Assembly (NCBI GenBank): GCA_021647905.1
Contig: JAKITW010000008.1
Coordinates: 1-61,133 of the forward strand
Reading direction: 5' to 3'
From: Desulfobacterales bacterium
GTDB lineage: Bacteria; Desulfobacterota; Desulfobulbia; Desulfobulbales; BM004
DNA length: 61,133 nucleotides
Shown here one piece after another: positions 8,815 to 17,250 of this stretch; position 1 is the stretch's first letter; every line of letters starts with the position of its first letter. A program made the translations under genes and the position numbers. The notes under the pieces were generated by a model. That model saw only the letters and a list, made by a program, of their open reading frames with translations, was not told the origin of the DNA and made no database searches.

Positions 8815-9104
8815 TGTCCGCCTCCCCCCTCTTTCTTCTTGAACATCTCCAGCATCCGGTCGGTTACGGCATAGCCGCCCACCACGTTAATGGTGGCAAA
8901 GGCCACCGCCAGGGTGCCGAGTACAATGGCCACGGTGACGTTGCCGGTCTTTACCGAGGCCAGGGAGCCGACCAGGGTAATGCCGGAGATGGCGTTGGAG
9001 CCGGACATCAGCGGAGTATGCAGGATCGAGGGCACCTTGGCGATGAGTTCGAACCCCAGAAAAATCGTCAGGACAAAGACAAAGGTCAGAAAAACGGCTT
9101 CCAT
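8811..9104 (-). CDS. pntAB: NAD(P) transhydrogenase subunit alpha, part 2
   Basis: A 97-aa membrane subunit with three hydrophobic helices (EAVFLTFVFVLTIFLGFELI first) and the conserved HTPLMSGSNAISGI segment. It corresponds to the C-terminal membrane part of the fused PntA of enterobacteria. It lies between the soluble NAD-binding subunit and pntB, with an ATGA overlap to pntB. Confidence 0.95.
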   Translation of the reverse strand: MEAVFLTFVFVLTIFLGFELIAKVPSILHTPLMSGSNAISGITLVGSLASVKTGNVTVAIVLGTLAVAFATINVVGGYAVTDRMLEMFKKKEGGGGQ

Positions 9105-9117
9105 TGATAAACCTCTT

Positions 9118-10251
9118 TTATTTCATGATGCTCTTGTAGGTTTCACTGAAGATCTCACCGTTATGGGTGATCAGCGCCCCCTTCATGATATCGTCGTCAA
9201 GATTGAGCTTAAAGGTCTTGCCCTCCTGGTCCCAGAAATGGGCAATGAAATTACCCAGGTTGGACGAGTACATCTGGCTGGCAGTGGCCGCCACCCGGCC
9301 GGGCAGGTTGCCCAGGCCGATGATATTGACGCCCTCCACCTCAATGACCTTGTCCGGCTCGGAGCCCTCGACATTGCCGCCGGTCTCCACCGCCATATCA
9401 ACGATAACGCTGCCGGGCCGCATCCGGGCGATCATCTCCCGGTCAACGATCCTGGGCGCCGGCCGGCCAAAGAGCTGGGCCGTGGTGATCACCACATCGG
9501 CCTGGACGCAGGCCTTGGCCATGCCCTCCTTCTGTTGCCGGATCTGTTCCGGGGTCAGGGCCTTGGCATAGCCGTCCTTGGTCTGGCCGGTCTCGCCGAG
9601 ATCGATCTTAACGAATTTGGCGCCCAGGGATTTGACCTGTTCCTCCACCACCGGCCGGGTATCGAACGCCTCCACCCGGGCCCCGAGCCGCCGGGCGGTG
9701 GCAATGGCCTGGAGTCCGGCCACGCCGACGCCGATAATAAAGACCCGGGCCGGCTTGATGGTGCCGGCCGGGGTGGTCATCATCGGGAAAATCTTGTCAA
9801 GCTGTTCCGCGGCCAGGATAACGGATACATAGCCGCCCAGATTGGCCTGGGAGCTTAAGACGTCCATCTTCTGGGCAATGGTGGACCGGGGCAGCATCTC
9901 CAGGCTGACCGCGTTGACGCCCGCCGCCTTGAGTTTTTCCAGCAGATCCGGCTCATTGAACGGGTCCAGGTAGCTGACATGGAGACAGCCCTTTTTCATG
10001 TCCGCCACCTCTTGCAGCGGCGGCTTGCGCAGCCGGAGGATAATATCCGCCGAACCGAGCAGGGCGAGACGATCCCGGTTAACCGTGGCGCCGGCCTTTT
10101 CATAGTCCGCATCCTGGTAGCGGCAGGTCAGCCCCAGGCCTGACTCGATTTCCACCCCGGCGCCAAGCTTGACCAGTTTGTCCACGGTGGCCGGTATGAG
10201 CGGAACCCGTTTCTCTCCCGGATGGGTTTCCTTCATTGCAGCAATCTTCAT
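9118..10251 (-). CDS. pntAA: NAD(P) transhydrogenase subunit alpha, part 1
   Basis: 377-aa soluble NAD(H)-binding domain I, related to alanine dehydrogenase. Motifs KETHPGEKRVPLIPATV at the start and the dinucleotide fold VFIIGVGVAGLQAIATARRLGA in the centre are clear. The start at 10251 (MKIAAMKE) fits the family; the frame is open further upstream without homology. The three-subunit arrangement is the common one outside enterobacteria. Confidence 0.95.
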   Translation of the reverse strand: MKIAAMKETHPGEKRVPLIPATVDKLVKLGAGVEIESGLGLTCRYQDADYEKAGATVNRDRLALLGSADIILRLRKPPLQEVADMKKGCLHVSYLDPFNEPDLLEKLKAAGVNAVSLEMLPRSTIAQKMDVLSSQANLGGYVSVILAAEQLDKIFPMMTTPAGTIKPARVFIIGVGVAGLQAIATARRLGARVEAFDTRPVVEEQVKSLGAKFVKIDLGETGQTKDGYAKALTPEQIRQQKEGMAKACVQADVVITTAQLFGRPAPRIVDREMIARMRPGSVIVDMAVETGGNVEGSEPDKVIEVEGVNIIGLGNLPGRVAATASQMYSSNLGNFIAHFWDQEGKTFKLNLDDDIMKGALITHNGEIFSETYKSIMK

Positions 10252-10620
10252 AACTGCGGCTCCTTTACTAGATTCTGTAGCAATGGCAGGCCAACGGTCT
10301 CGGGATCGAACCCGCAACCGACCTGCCCGTCATAAGAAGTGTGCCAGCGGACCGGACCGGCCCCAGGATCCTTATCATTCATGGATGGTAAAAAAATCCC
10401 GCAGCACTACCCCCTTTCGGCGACAGTTCGTGCCTCCAGGGCATAATTGCGGGAAACATTCCCTCCCTTAAAGCTGCATTGTTGTAACACGGAAGAGATG
10501 AGTTATCAACCCCGGACAGAAATCTCAGGGGTTGTGCGAATTACCATATTCCAGCGATAATTGCACCGGTTTATATGGGGGGCGCTCTGAAATTGTTGTC
10601 CCTGCCAGGGGGTGGCCGGC
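10252..10620. other. Intergenic region upstream of pntAA with a tRNA-like fragment
   Basis: No gene is seen. On the minus strand 10293-10339 reads like the 3' half of a tRNA (AGGTCGG, then GGGTTCGATCCCG as a T-arm), but no 5' half or matching acceptor follows, so it is at best a remnant. A weak AACCCC/GGGGTT stem lies near 10.5 kb. I could not pick a convincing pnt promoter. Confidence 0.35.
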
Positions 10621-11838
10621 TTACACTGAACCGAACCGGGCCGCGAGTTGGCGGACATTTTTCTTCAGGGCAAAGCGGTCCCGGACCAGACTGCGGCCGG
10701 CCCGGGCCAGGCGCCCGGCCCGGGCCGGCTCCGCGTAGATCTGTTCCAGGGCCGCGGCCAGGGCCGCGGGATCGGCCGGTTCCACCAGGTAGCCGGTCTT
10801 GTCCGGCTGGATCAACTCGGGAATCCCGGAGAGGTTTGAGGCCAGCACCGGCAACTCGCAGGCCAGGGCCTCCATCAGGGAGACCGGGATGCCCTCCATC
10901 TTGCCGGCCGGGGTGACGATGCTGGGCTGGACATAACAGTGGGCCGAAGGCAATATCCCGGCCACTTCCTCCTGGGGCAGGGGGCCTGCCAGTTCGACTA
11001 AAGAGCCGAGCCGTTCCCGGGCGATCAGCCGGGCCAGGTTCCGGGCTTCCCCGCCGCCGCCGATGATCCGGCAGCGGAACGGAACCCCGCGGTCGCGGAG
11101 CAGACCACAGGCCCGGATCAGATAGGAATATCCCTTGTAGGGCTGCAGGCTGCCGATGCTGAGCAGTTCGAACCGTTGGCCCGGCCGGTGGGTGCCCTGC
11201 CGCGCGGCATACTGTTCCGGCTCAATGCCGCAGTGGATCACCTCAATCTTTTCCCGGACCCAGGGACCCACTGTCCGGGCCAGGTAGTCGCGGTTATATT
11301 CGGAGATGGCGACCACAAAGGAGGCCTCCCGGAGCTTCACGCCGAGCATGGTGGTATCAACAAAGATATCATGGGCATGGACCGTGATGCTGTAACTGAT
11401 CCCGGTCAACCGGTGAATCAACCAGGCCACCAGGGCCGGATGGGTGGCATAATGGGCATGGATATGCTCGATCCCCTGCTCCTGCATCAAGCGGGCGGCG
11501 TATAACGCCTTGGGGAAAAGGGCCATGGCCCGGGCCAGAAACCTGCGGCTGGGCAGATTGCCGCGCACGGTGCGGGCGAACAGAGCGGCAACCACGGCCG
11601 GCCGGTGCGCCAAGGTGCCCAGCCCGGCCTCCAGGACCCTGGGCGAGAGAAAGGGAAGAAAACGGGCCCGGCCGAGCCAGGACTCCGCCTCCTGGTGGAC
11701 CACCGGCTGTTGTTGCCGAATCAACGGGTAGAGAAAAATGGACTCGCCTTGCCGGACAAGCTCGCTCATCTCCCGTAAAATAAAGGTTTCCGGAAGATGG
11801 GGGAACCGGGACACCAGGTAGGCGATTTTTTTTCCCAT
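10621..11838 (-). CDS. Glycosyltransferase, family 4 type
   Basis: 405-aa GT-B-fold glycosyltransferase. The N-terminus MGKKIAYLVSRFPHLPETFI is typical of group 1 enzymes that start with a Rossmann strand. The C-terminal donor-binding half has SIGSLQPYKGYSYLI and PVSLMEALACELPVLAS, with the EX7E-type region around GIPVSLMEALACELP. It would transfer an activated sugar to an exopolysaccharide or lipid-linked acceptor; the substrate cannot be told. A lone gene with its own sigma70-like promoter at 11900-11928. Confidence 0.88.
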   Translation of the reverse strand: MGKKIAYLVSRFPHLPETFILREMSELVRQGESIFLYPLIRQQQPVVHQEAESWLGRARFLPFLSPRVLEAGLGTLAHRPAVVAALFARTVRGNLPSRRFLARAMALFPKALYAARLMQEQGIEHIHAHYATHPALVAWLIHRLTGISYSITVHAHDIFVDTTMLGVKLREASFVVAISEYNRDYLARTVGPWVREKIEVIHCGIEPEQYAARQGTHRPGQRFELLSIGSLQPYKGYSYLIRACGLLRDRGVPFRCRIIGGGGEARNLARLIARERLGSLVELAGPLPQEEVAGILPSAHCYVQPSIVTPAGKMEGIPVSLMEALACELPVLASNLSGIPELIQPDKTGYLVEPADPAALAAALEQIYAEPARAGRLARAGRSLVRDRFALKKNVRQLAARFGSV

Positions 11839-11899
11839 GGGAATCAGCGGGCATGGAGACTGTTATGGAATTCGTTCGGGGGGGGTATTACCCTGCCTT

Positions 11900-11928
11900 C
11901 GTATAGAATAGGGCCTGGTGATTGTCAA
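11900..11928 (-). promoter_or_regulatory. Promoter of the glycosyltransferase gene
   Basis: Minus-strand TTGACA (complement of 11923-11928), 17-bp spacer, TATACG (complement of 11900-11905). It lies 62 bp before the start codon. Confidence 0.7.
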
Positions 11929-11962
11929 GAAAAAATACGGAGATCCGGCCAACCGTTAATCC

Positions 11963-11991
11963 TTGACAGGTCCCGGGATCCGCTATTAGAT
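11963..11991 (+). promoter_or_regulatory. Promoter of the membrane-anchored gene at 12106
   Basis: TTGACA (11963-11968), 17-bp spacer, TTAGAT (11986-11991). It points toward the plus-strand gene beginning at 12106 and is back to back with the glycosyltransferase promoter. Confidence 0.6.
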
Positions 11992-12105
11992 AGTGTCTGA
12001 CCGGCAAGAAGGATTCTTGGAGTCTCCCCATGGTTGCCGGCCTGCATCGCCCGCTGCCCGCGGGATTTTTTCAAAGCCGTCCCTTAAGCCTGGAGAGTAC
12101 TTGTG

Positions 12106-13191
12106 ATGCGAAAACTTTTTTTTCTCCTGTTGACCCTGTTGATTCTTGCCGTCGCATCCCTGGGCGTGCTCTATCTGGCCTCCGGCCCCCTGCTCGACCT
12201 CGGGACCAGGAAGGCCATTGCAATGATCGCCGCCAAGGGGGCTGACTACGGCATCGAGCTGACCAGCGTTGATTTTGCCCGGGCCGAACTGATCTCCTAT
12301 GACCAGGCGGCCTGGCAGAATGTCTCGGCCCGGGTGAAGTTGAAGAAAAACAGCTATTTCCCCGAAGACCAGGCCATCTCCCTGAGAGTGGACCGGGTAA
12401 ATCTCCGTCTGGTCGATATCAGCACCCGTTCCTTTCTCCTCCAGGCCAGGGGAATAACCGTAATTCCGCAGGCTGAAACCGCCAATGCCGGGACAGGCGG
12501 CCTGCACGCCGCGCCGTCGCGCCTTGACGGCGACGAACTGGTTGTCCGCTTTTCCCTGGATCCCCTGAATCCGGGGCGGGCCCGGGCTCAGGTGGCTGCG
12601 CTGGTTGCCGCTTGCCGCGATATGGTCAAGACCGGGACCTGCTCCCTGCCGGTCTTTTTCACCGGTTCGGTCACCTTTCCGATCCAGCGGAAGAGCCATA
12701 CCGCCCGGATCATGATCAAGGAAGGGCCGCAGGGGTCTTCCCTGAGCATGAACGAACTTGACCTGGTCAGGATCTCCCAGGAGATGACCTTGAAACGGCC
12801 CCTGTCCCAGGCGGAAATAAGCCTGCTCGCCGCCAACCCGGTCAGGGCGCCCCGGCTCCTGCGGATCCGGGACCATGCCCGCTACACCGCTCAGCAGGCC
12901 GCGGCCCGGAGCGCCTCTGTGCCGGAGGATGCCTTCCGTCATGTGCTGTGGAGTTTTATCCTTACCCGGGAGTATGGGCCGGCCTTTGCCAAGCAGGTAA
13001 CCGATGCCCATGAACAGGGGATGTCCGGCAACACCCGGGAGGAGACAATAATGGATCGCAACAACAATGCGGTGGGCCGGAGCTATGCCCGGCACCAGGC
13101 CGGGGAAGACAGCATCCTCGCCCGGGTGCTGGCCGATCCGGCGGTGATTCGCGACCCGGGAGAGGTGGCTGGGAAACGGTTGCGCCGATAA
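12106..13191 (+). CDS. Membrane-anchored protein with C-terminal DUF6973-like domain
   Basis: 361 aa, not a family I can name with certainty. A single N-terminal membrane anchor (LFFLLLTLLILAVASLGVLYL) is followed by a long beta-rich extracytoplasmic region. The C-terminus has DAFRHVLWSFILT, DAHEQ and MDRNNNAVGR. These spaced His, Asp and Asn residues match my recollection of DUF6973, a small domain found in exported proteins and some toxins. The start at 12106 follows GGAGAG; GTG three bases earlier is an alternative. It stands alone between a promoter and a perfect terminator. An exported hydrolase-like role is only a guess. Confidence 0.6.
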   Translation: MRKLFFLLLTLLILAVASLGVLYLASGPLLDLGTRKAIAMIAAKGADYGIELTSVDFARAELISYDQAAWQNVSARVKLKKNSYFPEDQAISLRVDRVNLRLVDISTRSFLLQARGITVIPQAETANAGTGGLHAAPSRLDGDELVVRFSLDPLNPGRARAQVAALVAACRDMVKTGTCSLPVFFTGSVTFPIQRKSHTARIMIKEGPQGSSLSMNELDLVRISQEMTLKRPLSQAEISLLAANPVRAPRLLRIRDHARYTAQQAAARSASVPEDAFRHVLWSFILTREYGPAFAKQVTDAHEQGMSGNTREETIMDRNNNAVGRSYARHQAGEDSILARVLADPAVIRDPGEVAGKRLRR

Positions 13192-13214
13192 TACATCCTT
13201 GCTCGACCCGCGAT

Positions 13215-13259
13215 AAAAAAACCAGGGCAGGCGTTTCACCGCCTGCCCTGGTTTTTTTT
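13215..13259. terminator. Bidirectional rho-independent terminator
   Basis: A 14-bp perfect stem (13220-13233 with 13240-13253) bounded by six A on the left and eight T on the right. It serves the plus-strand gene ending at 13191 and the minus-strand cytochrome gene ending at 13284. Confidence 0.92.
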
Positions 13260-13283
13260 TGCGTTTACGGCCAGCGCCAACCC

Positions 13284-13613
13284 TTACTGCCGCCCGGCCC
13301 CTTCCAGGGACTCGATATACATCTTCAATGAGCGCATCTCCACCGAGCGACCGTCGATTTTCCGGCCTGCCAACACCCCGGTAATACATTTATTGATCAT
13401 CTTGACCAATTTGGGATTGGCAGAGGCCTTTTCAAGCCCCTTGCCGTCGGCATGGCAGGAGTTGCATGATTTGTCGTTGGCGGATCCGCCCAGGGCCGGA
13501 TCATTGAAGAGCTGTTTGCCCAGGTCCACCGACGACCTGGCGGCCAGGGCCGAGCCGGCCAGCAGAAGGGAACCGGCGAGCAGCAGACTGATCACAAAAA
13601 ACTTGTTGTTCAT
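13284..13613 (-). CDS. Small exported c-type cytochrome
   Basis: 109 aa with a cleavable signal peptide (NNKFFVISLLLAGSLLLAGSALAA) and one heme site CNSCH about residue 48. A distal Met (several candidates such as KMINK or MRSLKM) could be the second ligand. It resembles small class I-type cytochromes and would carry electrons in the periplasm. The start at 13613 is supported by AGGAGG. Two tandem MITE copies lie directly upstream, between it and any promoter in the 13.9-kb spacer. Confidence 0.82.
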   Translation of the reverse strand: MNNKFFVISLLLAGSLLLAGSALAARSSVDLGKQLFNDPALGGSANDKSCNSCHADGKGLEKASANPKLVKMINKCITGVLAGRKIDGRSVEMRSLKMYIESLEGAGRQ

Positions 13614-13647
13614 GACGTTCCTCCTTTTTTTGAAGTCATTCACCTTT

Positions 13648-13748
13648 GTCGGTCTCGCAACAACCTGCTCGACGGACGTGATTCGTCTTGTAACTTGTTG
13701 ATTTTATTGGGTGGCATTTGAAGCCTTTTGGGTTGTTACGAGTTCATC
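13648..13748 (+). mobile_element. 101-bp MITE, copy C1 (tandem)
   Basis: Full-length copy flanked by ACCTTT at 13642-13647 and 13749-13754; the right duplication is also the left one of copy C2. It shares a CCT in place of CCC near its start with C2, so the pair probably arose by duplication or by insertion of one next to the other. Confidence 0.9.
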
Positions 13749-13754
13749 ACCTTT

Positions 13755-13855
13755 GTCGGTCTCGCAACAACCTGCTCGACGGACGTGATTCGTCTTGTAA
13801 CTTGTTGATTTTATTGGGTGGCATTTGAAGCCTTTCGGGTTGTTACGAGTTCATC
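13755..13855 (+). mobile_element. 101-bp MITE, copy C2 (tandem)
   Basis: Full-length copy in the same orientation as C1, separated only by the 6-bp ACCTTT and followed by a third ACCTTT at 13856-13861. Confidence 0.9.
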
Positions 13856-13861
13856 ACCTTT

Positions 13862-14060
13862 GCCCGGTGACACAAATCAACACCAGCTTGTACAGATGCC
13901 ACAAAAATCAAAATGACACAATACCAGGAGGTTACGAGGAAAATGTCAGGTAGCAACCTGCCAGAAACCTAGGAATATACCCCCTTTACCACTAGGAAAA
14001 ATGTTTCATACGGCCTTATTGCAGGAAAATCTGACAGGAAAAAGCTAGGGCGCAAACAAA
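13862..14060. other. Intergenic region between the cytochrome gene and the nuo terminator
   Basis: About 200 bases of AT-richer sequence with no gene I can support. It probably contains the original promoter of the cytochrome gene, now separated from it by two MITE copies. Confidence 0.4.
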
Positions 14061-14095
14061 CAAAAAAAGGCGCAGAAATCGAATTCCTGCGCCTT
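14061..14095 (-). terminator. Terminator of the nuo operon
   Basis: Stem AAGGCGCAG (14067-14075) with CTGCGCCTT (14087-14095). On the minus strand it is followed by a run of seven T. It lies 25 bp downstream of nuoN. Confidence 0.88.
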
Positions 14096-14119
14096 GAAAG
14101 GGATTCAAGATTAAAAAAC

Positions 14120-15544
14120 TTACATCATGATGCTCTTGACCGCGCTCTGGGCGATCTCCACCATCCCGGCCGGGGCCACGCCCATGGCAATGATGATCAG
14201 CATCAGGGCCAGGCTGACCAGCTTGGTGGAAAAGTCCACGGTCAGCGGTCCCCGTTCCTCCTGATCGGTGCAGAAGCTGACCCGGACCACCGACAGGTAG
14301 TAATAGATGGCAATGGCGGTGTTCAGGGCCGCCAGGATGACCACGGTCAGGAAACCGTTCTCCAGGGCGTTTGTCAACAGCATGAATTTACCCATGAACC
14401 CGACAAAGGGCGGGATTCCGGCCAGGGCGAACATGCCCACGGTCAGGGTCAGGGACAGAATCGGCGACCGTTTGTAGAGCCCGGTGAGATCGCTGACCAG
14501 GATATTCTCGCCCTGGCTCGACACCTTGCAGATCACCAGGAAGCAGGCCAGGTTCATCACCATATAACCGGTAATATAGTAGATGGCAAAGGCATAGCCC
14601 GACTCTTTCAGGGTGATCATACCCAGGATCACGAAACCGGCATGGGCGATCGCGGAAAAGCCCAGCATCCGCTTGATGTCTTTCTGGACCAGGGCCGACA
14701 GGTTGCCGTAAAACATGGAACAGACCGCCAGGACCGCAAGTACCGAGGCCACGCTGTCGCCGGCTGGCTCGGCCATCCCGGTCACCCGGATCAGCAGGGC
14801 CACGGCGCCCAGTTTCGGTATTGCGGCGATAAAGGTGGTGGTCTCGTTGGAGGCGCCCTGGTAGATATCCGGCAGCCAGAAATGAAAGGGGAGTACCCCG
14901 AGCTTGAAGAAAAAACCGCCCATTACCATCAACAGACCGACCACCACCGCCGGGGTGGGACCGATGTTTGCAATGGCCGGCACGATCTCGTTCAGGTAGG
15001 TGGAACCGGTCAGGCCGAAGAGATAGCTCATCCCGAAAAGCATCACCCCGGTGGCAACCACGCCGAACAGGATGTACTTGATGCCCGCCTCCATCTGGGT
15101 ACGCAGGCCGGCATGATCATCACGCATCGGCACCAGGATATACAAGGCGAACGAGGAGAGTTCCAGGGCAACGACAATGGAGAGCAGCTCAACGCAGCTC
15201 ACCAGCATCACCAGTCCCAGGGTGCTCAACAGAAGAAAGAGATAGTATTCGGTCCGGGTATTCTCGCGGATCCCCTTCAACTCGGTGCTGAACAGGAGCA
15301 GCAGGGCCAGCCCGCCCAGGATCAACAGCTTGAACAGCTGCGAAAATAAATCAATCCGATAGGCCCGGTAAAACAATTCCCCATTCATGTCCAGGCTCAG
15401 ATAACAGGCCAGCACGCTGATCACCACCAGCCCGGTGGTGATGTTGCGGACTCGGCGCGGGGCCGGGTTGCCCAGGCTCAGCAGAAAAACCACCAGGCAG
15501 CTGAAGAGGAGAAATAACTCGGGGAGGAACAGTGCCATTTTCAT
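14120..15544 (-). CDS. nuoN: NADH-quinone oxidoreductase subunit N
   Basis: 474-aa antiporter-like membrane subunit of complex I, about 14 helices. The family segment FKLGVLPFHFWLPDIYQGA and the transmembrane Lys-containing helices (QKDIKRMLGFSAIAHAGF) are present. Last gene of the nuo operon; ribosome site GGAAGGA before the start. MITE copy D separates it from nuoM, so the intercistronic gap is about 150 bp while other gaps in this operon are mostly overlaps or short. Confidence 0.96.
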   Translation of the reverse strand: MKMALFLPELFLLFSCLVVFLLSLGNPAPRRVRNITTGLVVISVLACYLSLDMNGELFYRAYRIDLFSQLFKLLILGGLALLLLFSTELKGIRENTRTEYYLFLLLSTLGLVMLVSCVELLSIVVALELSSFALYILVPMRDDHAGLRTQMEAGIKYILFGVVATGVMLFGMSYLFGLTGSTYLNEIVPAIANIGPTPAVVVGLLMVMGGFFFKLGVLPFHFWLPDIYQGASNETTTFIAAIPKLGAVALLIRVTGMAEPAGDSVASVLAVLAVCSMFYGNLSALVQKDIKRMLGFSAIAHAGFVILGMITLKESGYAFAIYYITGYMVMNLACFLVICKVSSQGENILVSDLTGLYKRSPILSLTLTVGMFALAGIPPFVGFMGKFMLLTNALENGFLTVVILAALNTAIAIYYYLSVVRVSFCTDQEERGPLTVDFSTKLVSLALMLIIIAMGVAPAGMVEIAQSAVKSIMM

Positions 15545-15585
15545 TGTCTATCCTTCCAGGATTACAATTAATTCCTTACAAGTTT

Positions 15586-15686
15586 GTCGGTCTCGCAACA
15601 ACCCGCTCGACGGACGTGATTCGTCTTGTAACTTGTTGATTTTATTGGGTGGCATTTGAAGCCTTTCGGGTTATTACGAGTTCATC
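15586..15686 (+). mobile_element. 101-bp MITE, copy D, inside the nuo operon
   Basis: Full-length copy with target duplication AAGTTT at 15580-15585 and 15687-15692. The right duplication ends one base from the nuoM stop codon, so insertion fell in the nuoM-nuoN gap without damaging either gene. One distinguishing base change near the right end (GTTATTACG). Confidence 0.9.
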
Positions 15687-15693
15687 AAGTTTC

Positions 15694-17223
15694 CTAAGGG
15701 ACCAGGGTGGCCAGCATCGCGGCGGATTGCTGGATTTTCGCCACCTCCACCTGACCGATCAGGTGGGCGACGCTGGTATGCATGATGTCCATAAACGGCT
15801 TTGGCGCCAGACCGATCCAGAAGACAAAGAGCAGCAACGGGGCCAGGGTCAGGATCTCCCGGGCGGAGAGGTCGCTGAGATGGGACTGGTCCGGGTTGTT
15901 GACGCCGCCCCAGGCCACCCGCTGCAGCATCCGGAACATATAGGCGGCGGCCAGGAGCGCGCCGGGGATGGTGCAGGCGGCCAGGATCTTGTTATGGGTA
16001 AAGGCGCCGGCCAGGATCAGGAATTCGCCGACAAAACCGTTGGTACCTGGAAAGGCCAGGGACGACAGCGAGAAGAATGCCAGGAAAGTGACATAGACCG
16101 GCATGTACTGACCCACCCCGGCGGCAACGGCCAGTTCCCGGCTGTGGGTCCGCTCGTAGATCATCCCGACGCAGAGGAACAGGGCCCCAGTGGTGACCCC
16201 GTGGTTGATCATCTGCAGGAGGGCCCCTTCGATTCCCTGGGTATTGAAAACAAAGATCCCCAAGGTGATAAAACCCATATGACCGACACTGGAGTAGGCA
16301 ATCAGTTTTTTCATGTCCTGCTGGGCCAGGGCGGTAAAGCCGCCGTAAAGGATGCCGGCCACCGACAGCCAGAGTACATAGGGCATGAGGGCCAGGCTGG
16401 CCTCCGGGGTAATCGGCAGGCAGAACCTCAAGAAACCGTAGGTGCCCATTTTCAGGAGTACGCTGGCCAGGATCACCGAGCCGGCGGTTGGCGCCTCAAC
16501 ATGGGCCGCCGGCAACCAGGTATGGAAGGGGAACATCGGCACCTTGATGGCAAAGGCCAGGAAAAAGGCCAGGAACACCCAGAACTGGAAGGCGGAAGAG
16601 TAGCCATTGCCCATCATCATCGGGATGGAGAAGGTGCCGTTTTCAAGGTACAGGGCGATGATCGCCACAAGCAGCATCACCGAGCCGGCCAGGGTATAGA
16701 GGAAGAACTTGATCGAGGCGTATACCTTGCGCGGTCCGCCCCAGATGGCGATGAGCAGGTACATCGGGATCAGCATCGCCTCCCAGAGGATATAGAAGAG
16801 AACAAAGTCCAGGGCCATGAACACCCCGAGCATCGAGGTCTCCATGATCAGCAGGCAGAACATGAACGGCCGCACCCGGGTCTTGATGTAGCGCCAGGAA
16901 CCCAATACGCACAGCGGCATGAGCAGGGTGGTCATCAGTACCAGGAGCAGGCTGATCCCGTCCACCCCCAGGGTATAGTTTATCTTCAGCATCGGAATCC
17001 AGGCGTGGTGCTCGCCGAACTGGAACATGGCGGTCCCGGTATTAAAGTCCCGGTACAGGATCAGGGAGATCGCCGCGGTTACCAGAGTGACCAGCAGGGT
17101 CCAGAATTTGGCGCCCCCGTCGCTGGGAAGAAGGAAGAGCAGCATACTACCCGCGAGCGGCAGAAAAATCAGCACGCTCAGAATGGGGAACCCCAAACTA
17201 TTCATGATCAGAAAATCTTGCAT
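15694..17223 (-). CDS. nuoM: NADH-quinone oxidoreductase subunit M
   Basis: 509-aa proton-pumping antiporter-like subunit. KVPMFPFHTWLPAAHVEAPTAGSVILA, the conserved Glu of LWEAMLIPMY and the Lys-bearing QQDMKKLIAYSSVGHMGF are intact. It follows the second MrpD/NuoL-like gene by 27 bp and precedes nuoN. Confidence 0.96.
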   Translation of the reverse strand: MQDFLIMNSLGFPILSVLIFLPLAGSMLLFLLPSDGGAKFWTLLVTLVTAAISLILYRDFNTGTAMFQFGEHHAWIPMLKINYTLGVDGISLLLVLMTTLLMPLCVLGSWRYIKTRVRPFMFCLLIMETSMLGVFMALDFVLFYILWEAMLIPMYLLIAIWGGPRKVYASIKFFLYTLAGSVMLLVAIIALYLENGTFSIPMMMGNGYSSAFQFWVFLAFFLAFAIKVPMFPFHTWLPAAHVEAPTAGSVILASVLLKMGTYGFLRFCLPITPEASLALMPYVLWLSVAGILYGGFTALAQQDMKKLIAYSSVGHMGFITLGIFVFNTQGIEGALLQMINHGVTTGALFLCVGMIYERTHSRELAVAAGVGQYMPVYVTFLAFFSLSSLAFPGTNGFVGEFLILAGAFTHNKILAACTIPGALLAAAYMFRMLQRVAWGGVNNPDQSHLSDLSAREILTLAPLLLFVFWIGLAPKPFMDIMHTSVAHLIGQVEVAKIQQSAAMLATLVP

Positions 17224-17250
17224 TCCCTCTATCCTTGAAAACTTATTAGG

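Noticed and set aside
11986-13389. A 467-codon minus-strand frame opposite the membrane-anchored gene
   Set aside because: The plus-strand gene has a signal anchor, promoter, ribosome site and terminator; the antisense translation has no recognisable motif.
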